Below are positions 54,006 through 59,735 of a DNA stretch of 59,735 nucleotides, one piece after another. Within the stretch, counting starts at the first letter, position 1. The number at the start of each line of letters is the position of its first letter. The translations under genes and the position numbers were made by a program. The notes beneath the pieces are model-generated. The model had not been told where the DNA came from, ran no database searches, and saw nothing but the letters and a program-made list of their open reading frames with translations. Origin of the DNA: an uncultured Saprospiraceae bacterium (GTDB lineage Bacteria; Bacteroidota; Bacteroidia; Chitinophagales; Saprospiraceae). The stretch is from positions 1 to 59,735 of the forward strand of contig CALHAM010000071.1 in assembly GCA_937934275.1 (NCBI GenBank). The letters are read 5' to 3'.

Positions 54006-54617
54006 ATGGAAAACACTTTTGCAAAAGGCCCCGTCATGCTCTACACCGAGCAGACGCCTAACCCAGAGGCGCTGAAATACGTTACCAATCGCTTGCTTCA
54101 TCGCGGCATTGCCGACTTCAAAGATAAAGACTTAGCGGCCCAGTGGAGTCCCATGGCCCATGCTCTGATGGAACTGCCCTATGTTAAGAGCGTCTACTTC
54201 AACAACAACTACATCACCATCACTAAAGAGATGAACTACGACTGGGCCGACATCATGCTTCGGCTAAAGGAGTTCATCAAAGATTATTTAGAAAAGGGAG
54301 GTGAGGTCATCCGCGAGGGCTTTGCCGAGTTTTGGGATGAGCACATGGCCCATCAGAACGCCGCCCAGTTTACCGGCGAAGAGGGCGAAATTGCTCGCCG
54401 CGTTAAGGAGCTGATCGACACTTACGTCAAGCCCGCTGTAGAAATGGACGGAGGTAACATCGAGTTTAAAGCCTTCGAAAAGGGCCGTGTTTACGTAACC
54501 ATGCAAGGCTCTTGTAGCGGCTGCCCGTCGTCAACCGTTACGCTCAAGGCCGGCATTGAGGGCATGCTCAAACGCATGGTGCCCGAAGTTACGGAAGTTA
54601 TTCAGGAGATGGAGTAG
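54006..54617 (+). CDS. nfu: Fe-S cluster scaffold/carrier, NifU C-terminal-like (Nfu)
   Basis: 203 residues from the ATG at 54006. N-terminal Nfu-N domain (~10-95; MLYTEQTPNPEALKYV, LPYVKSVYFNNNYIT), then the NifU-like domain (~120-203) with VEMDGGNIEFKAFEKGRVYV and the cluster-binding CSGCPSS. It carries and hands over [4Fe-4S] clusters in the cytosol. Possible clients in this window include quinolinate synthase. The two-domain form matches mitochondrial NFU1. Confidence 0.93.
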   Translation: MENTFAKGPVMLYTEQTPNPEALKYVTNRLLHRGIADFKDKDLAAQWSPMAHALMELPYVKSVYFNNNYITITKEMNYDWADIMLRLKEFIKDYLEKGGEVIREGFAEFWDEHMAHQNAAQFTGEEGEIARRVKELIDTYVKPAVEMDGGNIEFKAFEKGRVYVTMQGSCSGCPSSTVTLKAGIEGMLKRMVPEVTEVIQEME

Positions 54618-54859
54618 GGCTGGAGCCGATACGGAGATGGCCTCGTTTTGCTTTTGCTCCGAGCCTATGCACTCTTGCAGGAGGGCTTTTCTTTGCAAGG
54701 CGGGTGCTTGCCGAGCATGCGCCACGCCTTCAAAATTCGGGAGCTGTGCGGTGCTTTAGGCGCGAACTCGGAGGGGTCAAAGCGTCTTTTGCGCGCCTTT
54801 GCCTCATTTCTGCGCTTGTACATTTCAACTTTTGCCATACCTTCGCCCCAAGAGCAAAC

Positions 54860-55333
54860 ATGAGTACCATTCATCAGTTTCGCGTGGAAGGACTCGACGG
54901 AGCCGAGATTGATTTCGCAGCGTTTGCAGGTAAAAAGATATTGGTCGTTAATGTAGCTTCCGAATGCGGCTACACGCCTCAATATCAGCAACTTCAGGAA
55001 TTATACACCCACTTTGGCGATACGTTGGTTGTGCTGGGCTTTCCGTGTAACGACTTTGGAGGACAAGAGCCGGGCGACGTTTCTCAAATACGCCAGTTTT
55101 GCAGCGTGCGCTATGGCATAACCTTTCCGCTGACTACTAAGGTAAGCATCCGACCGCCACACACACATCCTGTGTACCGCTGGCTGACCACTGCTGCAGA
55201 GAACGGGCATTCCGACAGCGTTGTTTCCTGGAATTTTCAAAAATACCTGCTCGACGAAAACGGCCGCCTCATAGCCGTTTTTCCGCCGGCCTGCGAGCCA
55301 CTCGACCCGTCCATCTTAGCGCATCTTTCTTAA
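54860..55333 (+). CDS. Glutathione peroxidase family protein (thiol peroxidase)
   Basis: 157 residues from the ATG at 54860. Signature NVASECGYTPQY with the peroxidatic Cys (Cys, not Sec), the Gln in CNDFGGQEPG and Trp/Asn in SWNFQKYLL. Bacterial Cys-type members usually use thioredoxin rather than glutathione to reduce peroxides. A resolving Cys may be the one in GFPCNDF. No signal peptide, so cytosolic. A weak -7-like box (AACTTTTG) is found ~25 nt upstream. Confidence 0.92.
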   Translation: MSTIHQFRVEGLDGAEIDFAAFAGKKILVVNVASECGYTPQYQQLQELYTHFGDTLVVLGFPCNDFGGQEPGDVSQIRQFCSVRYGITFPLTTKVSIRPPHTHPVYRWLTTAAENGHSDSVVSWNFQKYLLDENGRLIAVFPPACEPLDPSILAHLS

Positions 55334-55414
55334 CTGGGAGTGGTGGTAGTTGAGCGTTGAGCGTTTTTGCCTGCGCCACTTCTGCCCTCTTTTAATGCGA
55401 GTAGGACACAGGCC

Positions 55415-56515
55415 ATGGTTGTATTCGGACAGGACGACGCGCAGGCGTACTTGAGGCAGCTCCTCCAACAGGAGCGCATCCCACACGCCTTGCTGTTGGC
55501 CGGTAAAACCGGTTGGGGCACCCTAGTGCTGGCGCTAGAGTTCGCTCGTTGGCTGCAGTGTCCAAGTACGCCCGCTGGCTTGCCCGACTGCTCTTGTAAG
55601 GCTTGCCAGAAAGCCCGTCAATGGGTGCATCCCGACATCCACTTCTCCTATCCAGTGGTGGGGGCCAACGCCGTGAGTACGGACTACTTGCCCGAGTGGC
55701 GCAAGGCCATGGGGGAAAACCCCTGGCTCAGCGCCCACGAGTGGTTTCAGCGCCTCGGTGCTGAGAATAAGCAGGGCAACATCACTAAGGAGGAATGCAT
55801 CGCTATAGTGCGCAAATTGAGCCTGAAGGCCTTTGAGGGGCCTTACCGAATACTTCTCATGTGGTTGCCCGAATACTTGGGCAAAGAAGGCAACCGCCTG
55901 CTCAAACTCATCGAAGAGCCGCCCGAGCAAACGGTCTTCGTGCTTGCGGCTGAAAACACTGACGCCATGCTGCCCACCCTCTTGTCGCGCTGCCAGATAG
56001 TGAAGACCTATCCGCTGCCCGACGAGACCGTGGCTGAAGCCCTGCAAAGCCACCAAGGTCTCGACGCCGAGCGCGCCCGACAAATTGCCTTCTTGGCCAA
56101 CGGCGATTATCACTTAGCCTTGCAGATGACCCAAACGCTGGACAGCGACGACGCCCGCCTGCTCGTCGAGTGGCTGCGTCAATGTTGGCGCGGCAACGGC
56201 ACCGACCTGGTGCGGTGGGCCGAACAATTCGCCCAATTGGGCCGCGAAAACCAAAAACAGTTTTTGGGCTATGCCTTGCACTTCTTGCGCGAGCTACTTG
56301 CTCTAAAGGTTAATCCTACCCTTTCGGTGCGTTTGCGCCCAGCCGAGCTGGAAACCGCTCGAAAAATGGCCAACCTCTTCGCTTGGGAGCACATTACCCA
56401 ATTAGCGGCCCGCATCAACGACAGCATCTTTCATATTGAGCGAAATGCCAACCCGAAGGCGCTTATCCTGGACGCCTCGATAAGCATCCATCGCCTTTTT
56501 AAACCCCTGCGGTAA
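55415..56515 (+). CDS. holB: DNA polymerase III delta-prime subunit
   Basis: 366 residues from the ATG at 55415. AAA+ clamp-loader fold: N-terminal region IPHALLLAGKTGWGTLVLA in which the Walker A is degenerate, as expected for delta-prime, a zinc-type CSCKACQKAR segment, LLKLIEEPPEQTVFVL and the SRC motif in LLSRCQIVKTYPL. With DnaX and HolA it loads the sliding clamp. The C-terminal helical domain (~230-366) belongs to the clamp-loader collar. It precedes the ricT-like gene by 41 bp; the two are often neighbours in bacteria. Confidence 0.93.
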   Translation: MVVFGQDDAQAYLRQLLQQERIPHALLLAGKTGWGTLVLALEFARWLQCPSTPAGLPDCSCKACQKARQWVHPDIHFSYPVVGANAVSTDYLPEWRKAMGENPWLSAHEWFQRLGAENKQGNITKEECIAIVRKLSLKAFEGPYRILLMWLPEYLGKEGNRLLKLIEEPPEQTVFVLAAENTDAMLPTLLSRCQIVKTYPLPDETVAEALQSHQGLDAERARQIAFLANGDYHLALQMTQTLDSDDARLLVEWLRQCWRGNGTDLVRWAEQFAQLGRENQKQFLGYALHFLRELLALKVNPTLSVRLRPAELETARKMANLFAWEHITQLAARINDSIFHIERNANPKALILDASISIHRLFKPLR

Positions 56516-56556
56516 TCCACCCTATTTATCCACTCAAACGAGTTAAGAAGCAAATC

Positions 56557-57948
56557 ATGGGCTGTGTAGGTTGTTCCTGCTCTACAGGAAAAGATAGTGT
56601 AAAAGGCTGCCGCTCCAATGGCGGATGCGCCACGGGCGGCTGCAACCGACATAACACGTACGATTGGCTGACGGCTATGGGTATCCAAGACCCGACGCCA
56701 TTCGATATGGTTGAGGTCAGCTTTAAGAACGGCGCCCGCAAAGACTTTTTCAAAAACCCGCCTCATACCCGCGCTACCACAGGCGATTGGGTGCTGGTGG
56801 AGTCCAGTACCGGCGGCTACGACATCGGCGTCATATCGCTGTCGGGCGAGCTGGTGCGCTTGCAAATGAAGCGCAAGCGCGTACGGCCCGACAGCCGCCA
56901 GCAGAGCGTCATCCGGAAAGCACACGAACGCGACATGGAGCGCTTAGACCAACTGCGCAAATCTGAGCGCGACGTCATGATTCGCGCGCGCGTCATTGCG
57001 CGCAGTCTCGACCTGCGCATGAAAATCGGCGACGTAGAGTTTCAGGGCGATGGGCGCAAGTGCACCTTCTACTACACCGCCGATGGCCGCGTAGACTTCC
57101 GCGAACTCATCCGCCACTACGCGCGGGAGTTCAATATCCGCGTCGAAATGCGCCAGATCGGCGCGCGCCAAGAGTCCGCTCGCCTCGGTGGCCTCGGCAA
57201 TTGCGGGCGCGAGCTGTGCTGCTCCACCTGGCTGGCCGAGTTCAAAAGCGTCAACACTGCCGCCGCTCGCTATCAAAACTTGGCCATCAACCAGACCAAA
57301 CTCTCCGGCATGTGCGGCCGCCTCAAATGCTGCCTCAACTACGAACTCGATACCTACATCGACGCTTTAGAAGACTTCCCCGATAAAGCTGAGCGCCTCA
57401 AAACCCAAGCAGGGCTGGCCATCCTCCTGAAAACAGACGTCTTCAGGCGACTCATGTACTACACCTATGCCGACGACCGCAGCAAGCTCTTCGCCCTGCA
57501 CGTCGACCAAGTGTGGGAAGCCCTCGACCGCATCAAAAACGGCGAGCTGCCCCCTAGCCTCGAAGAACTCCTCGCCCTAGCCCCACCACCGCCACCCGAC
57601 GACGGCGAGGAAGACGATGAACCCGAACACGACTACGAAAACGTCGGCAATGTGCTCGAACTGCCCATCGAAAAGCGCAAAAAGAAGCGCAAAAAGAAGC
57701 GCAATAAACGCGCGGGCCAAAGCCTCGCCTCCGCCTTGGAGCAGGCCGACCAACCGCCGACAACGCCACTCGCCCAGCAGCAACCCTCCCCGTTGGAGAT
57801 ACCTAAACCCACATCGCCTCCTTCAACTGCACCCCCCGCTGGCTCCTCCGCTCCCAATAACGGCGAGCGTAAAAAGAAAAAGAAGAAAAATCGCCCAAAG
57901 CCTAACCGCCCTAAAGGGCCAAACGGCGGCCCGCCGCCCACAGCCTGA
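56557..57948 (+). CDS. ricT: RicT/PSP1-family protein
   Basis: 463 residues. The N-terminus is cysteine-rich (GCVGCSCSTGKDS, GGCATGGC). The PSP1/RicT core (~45-290) contains VLVESSTGGYDIGVI, FREL, the Cys signature NCGRELCCSTW and GMCGRLKCCLNYE. The last ~125 residues are low-complexity, with acidic then Lys/Pro-rich tracts (KKRKKKRKKKRNK). In B. subtilis the Ric complex carries Fe-S clusters and regulates RNase Y. In many Bacteroidota the gene next door is gldH; here lpdA follows instead. The gene pair holB-ricT is conserved. Confidence 0.9.
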   Translation: MGCVGCSCSTGKDSVKGCRSNGGCATGGCNRHNTYDWLTAMGIQDPTPFDMVEVSFKNGARKDFFKNPPHTRATTGDWVLVESSTGGYDIGVISLSGELVRLQMKRKRVRPDSRQQSVIRKAHERDMERLDQLRKSERDVMIRARVIARSLDLRMKIGDVEFQGDGRKCTFYYTADGRVDFRELIRHYAREFNIRVEMRQIGARQESARLGGLGNCGRELCCSTWLAEFKSVNTAAARYQNLAINQTKLSGMCGRLKCCLNYELDTYIDALEDFPDKAERLKTQAGLAILLKTDVFRRLMYYTYADDRSKLFALHVDQVWEALDRIKNGELPPSLEELLALAPPPPPDDGEEDDEPEHDYENVGNVLELPIEKRKKKRKKKRNKRAGQSLASALEQADQPPTTPLAQQQPSPLEIPKPTSPPSTAPPAGSSAPNNGERKKKKKKNRPKPNRPKGPNGGPPPTA

Positions 57949-58003
57949 ACTCCCCATGGCTTATAGCTTCTCTTCGCTTAAATAACCGCTTTCTCTTTTT
58001 CTC

Positions 58004-59407
58004 ATGCAGTACGATGTTATCGTCATTGGCTCCGGCCCCGGCGGCTACGTGGCCGCCATCCGCTGCTCTCAACTGGGCATGCGCACCGCCATTGTGGAGC
58101 GATACCCCGTCCTTGGCGGAACCTGCCTCAATGTAGGCTGCATACCCTCTAAGGCCCTCTTAGACTCCTCCGAGCACTACCACGCGGCCAAACATCGCTT
58201 CAAAACCCACGGCATTGACCTTAAAGACCTCAAAGTCAACATGCCGCAAATGATTCGGCGCAAAAACCAGGTTGTGCTCGAAAACAACAAAGGCGTGGAA
58301 TTCCTCATGAAAAAAAACAAGGTGGACGTCTACCACGGCCACGCCTCTTTCTTAACCTCCAAAAGTATTCAGGTGGCCCGGGAGGAAGGGAACCTCGTTC
58401 TCGAAGCGCGAAACATCATCATCGCTACCGGTTCTAAACCCATCGTGCCGCCCCAGTTCAACTACGACAAAGCCCGTGTCATTACGAGCACCGAAGCCCT
58501 CAACCTCGAGCGGGTGCCGGGCAAAATGCTCATCATTGGCGGCGGTGTCATCGGCCTCGAATTGGGCAGCGTCTACGCCCGCCTCGGCACAGAAGTCAGC
58601 GTCGTCGAGTATATGGACCGCATCCTGCCTACCATGGATGTTGACTGCAGCCGCGAGTTGAGCAAAAGCCTCAAAGCCCTGGGCATTCAATTCTACGTGC
58701 GCCATGCTGTAACCGAAGTGAAGCCCTCCAAAACCCAGGTCCGAGTCGTCGCTCAAAGCCGCGACGACGCCTCTAAAACCCTGACGTTCGAGGTAGATTA
58801 TTGTCTGGTCTCCATCGGCCGACGACCCTACACCGAGGGCTTGGGCCTAGAAAATATTGGCCTTACCTTAGATGAAAAAGGCCGCATCCCCGTCAACGAC
58901 CATTTGGAAACGGCAGTGCCGGGCGTCTATGCTATCGGCGATGTGATTCGCGGCGCCATGCTGGCCCACAAGGCTGAAGAAGAAGGCGTCTTTGTGGCGG
59001 AATGGCTAGCTGGGCAAAAACCGCACATCCACTACCACCTCATCCCAAACGTCGTCTACACTTGGCCTGAAGTGGCCGGAGTAGGGTACACGGAAGAAGA
59101 GCTCAAAGAGAAAAACGTGCCCTACAAAGTGGGCAAGTTTCCCTTCCGAGCCTTGGGCCGCGCCCGCGCCAGTATGGACTTAGACGGCATGGCAAAAGTC
59201 ATCGCTCACGCTGAGACGGACGAAATTCTCGGCGTGCACATCGTGGGCGCCCGTGCGGCCGACATGATCGCCGAGGCCGTGGCGCTCATGGAGTTCCGCG
59301 CCTCGGCCGAAGATGCCGCCCGCATGAGCCACGCACACCCTACCTACACAGAAGCGTTTCGCGAAGCCGCACTGGCGGCTACGGCCAATCGGCCTATCCA
59401 CCTGTAG
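58004..59407 (+). CDS. lpdA: Dihydrolipoyl dehydrogenase (E3)
   Basis: 467 residues, standard length. FAD site GSGPGGYVAAIR at the N-terminus, redox Cys pair GGTCLNVGCIPSK, NAD site GGGVIGLELGSVYARLG (~180), and the C-terminal interface with His-Glu in HAHPTYTEAF. It reoxidises dihydrolipoamide for pyruvate/2-oxoglutarate dehydrogenase or glycine cleavage complexes. No E1 or E2 genes are in the window. Confidence 0.97.
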   Translation: MQYDVIVIGSGPGGYVAAIRCSQLGMRTAIVERYPVLGGTCLNVGCIPSKALLDSSEHYHAAKHRFKTHGIDLKDLKVNMPQMIRRKNQVVLENNKGVEFLMKKNKVDVYHGHASFLTSKSIQVAREEGNLVLEARNIIIATGSKPIVPPQFNYDKARVITSTEALNLERVPGKMLIIGGGVIGLELGSVYARLGTEVSVVEYMDRILPTMDVDCSRELSKSLKALGIQFYVRHAVTEVKPSKTQVRVVAQSRDDASKTLTFEVDYCLVSIGRRPYTEGLGLENIGLTLDEKGRIPVNDHLETAVPGVYAIGDVIRGAMLAHKAEEEGVFVAEWLAGQKPHIHYHLIPNVVYTWPEVAGVGYTEEELKEKNVPYKVGKFPFRALGRARASMDLDGMAKVIAHAETDEILGVHIVGARAADMIAEAVALMEFRASAEDAARMSHAHPTYTEAFREAALAATANRPIHL

Positions 59408-59508
59408 CCCCCTCGCTGACTAAAAGCGCTTAGGCCGGCAGACGGAAAGATGACCTGCGTAAGGTCAGGGCCTATGTAAGAGCTCTGTCGCGCTAAAAAT
59501 AAAAACAC

Positions 59509-59538
59509 GTGCCCGGGCGATTCCTACCGCTCGGGCAC
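59509..59538 (-). terminator. Terminator of the leftward gene at the right edge
   Basis: An 11-pair stem (59509-59519 with 59528-59538, one G-U), followed on the minus strand by GTGTTTTTATTTTT. It terminates the partial gene; on the plus strand there is no T-run, so it is not lpdA's terminator. Confidence 0.75.
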
Positions 59539-59573
59539 GGTGCTACTGCTCAATCAAGACGAGGCGGTAAAAG

Positions 59574-59735
59574 TCATGCGCGGCGACCGCCGGTCAGCTC
59601 GTCTTGAAGTTTCTTCAGTTCTTCCCATTTTCCGTCGGCGGCCAAAGCCGCTTGGTGAGGCCAAGACTCAGGATCGTGAACGTTGAACTGAGAACCGCCG
59701 GCATCGAGAATCTCGCGCAGGCGATAGGGCGACGT
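59574..59735 (-). CDS. Partial C-terminus of an unidentified protein
   Basis: The frame is open from the right edge to a TGA at 59574-59576 and encodes 53 residues, too short for the ORF list. It reads ...YRLREILDAGGSQFNVHDPE... and ends KLQDELTGGRRA. I do not recognise the family with confidence. The strong minus-strand terminator 35 bp downstream supports it as a genuine gene end. Confidence 0.65.
   Translation of the reverse strand, partial: TSPYRLREILDAGGSQFNVHDPESWPHQAALAADGKWEELKKLQDELTGGRRA

Overview
The window looks like a chromosomal segment of a GC-rich member of the Bacteroidota, perhaps a Saprospiria- or Chitinophagia-like lineage; the class is inference. Evidence seen in the sequence: two secreted proteins end in type IX secretion (T9SS) sorting domains; about 16 gene starts and one tRNA are preceded by the Bacteroidota -7 promoter element TAnnTTTG, several with TTG 17-21 nt upstream; and phylum-typical genes are present (hemD next to a DUF4271 membrane protein, RicT/PSP1 family, DUF4286, the lipoprotein family misnamed 'septum formation inhibitor Maf', UMF1-type MFS, dual-action HEIGH metallopeptidase). 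The content is mostly housekeeping and envelope genes. I see no phage, insertion sequence, plasmid backbone, rRNA or CRISPR array.

Layout. 1-8.5 kb: the 3' end of an aldehyde dehydrogenase, then a leftward block: secreted LamG/T9SS protein, polyphosphate-type glucokinase, spermidine-synthase-like methyltransferase, YCF48-like lipoprotein, FucP-type sugar/H+ symporter and a GH2 beta-mannosidase; the last three suggest mannoside use. 8.9-17.8 kb: recN, a GT39-type glycosyltransferase, a class-A-like serine hydrolase, hemD, DUF4271, purA and a NadM-Nudix protein. 17.9-24 kb: lipoprotein, formylglycine-generating-enzyme-fold protein, three-domain DsbD, dicarboxylate symporter, one tRNA(CAT), CDP-glucose 4,6-dehydratase. 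25-29.4 kb: a eukaryote-type class I ribonucleotide reductase operon nrdB-yegP-nrdA behind a regulatory region rich in DnaA-box-like sites.

29.7-36.5 kb: nadA, DUF4286, an AhpD-like protein, then a metal-homeostasis pair (DtxR/MntR regulator and an NRAMP transporter fused to a universal-stress domain) with a palindromic operator in the promoter, and a membrane TPR protein. 36.6-45.4 kb: rhodanese lipoprotein, GDSL esterase, an EAD-like/TM/TPR protein, HEIGH metallopeptidase, a T9SS subtilase with an unusual active site, psd and lysS. 45.4-46.06 kb: a gene-free stretch with five copies of an exactly 53-bp tandem repeat, an 18-bp palindrome and a candidate ~120-nt structured RNA ending in a strong terminator.

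46-59.7 kb: UMF1 MFS, HerA-like ATPase with a cytochrome c gene in front, Prc-type protease, two NlpC/P60 hydrolases, a small orphan gene, Nfu-type Fe-S protein, glutathione peroxidase, holB, ricT-like, lpdA and the 3' end of a leftward gene. The best candidates for something undescribed are the EAD-TM-TPR protein, the candidate RNA with its neighbouring 53-bp repeat array, and the DnaA-box cluster before nrdB. None is proven from sequence alone.
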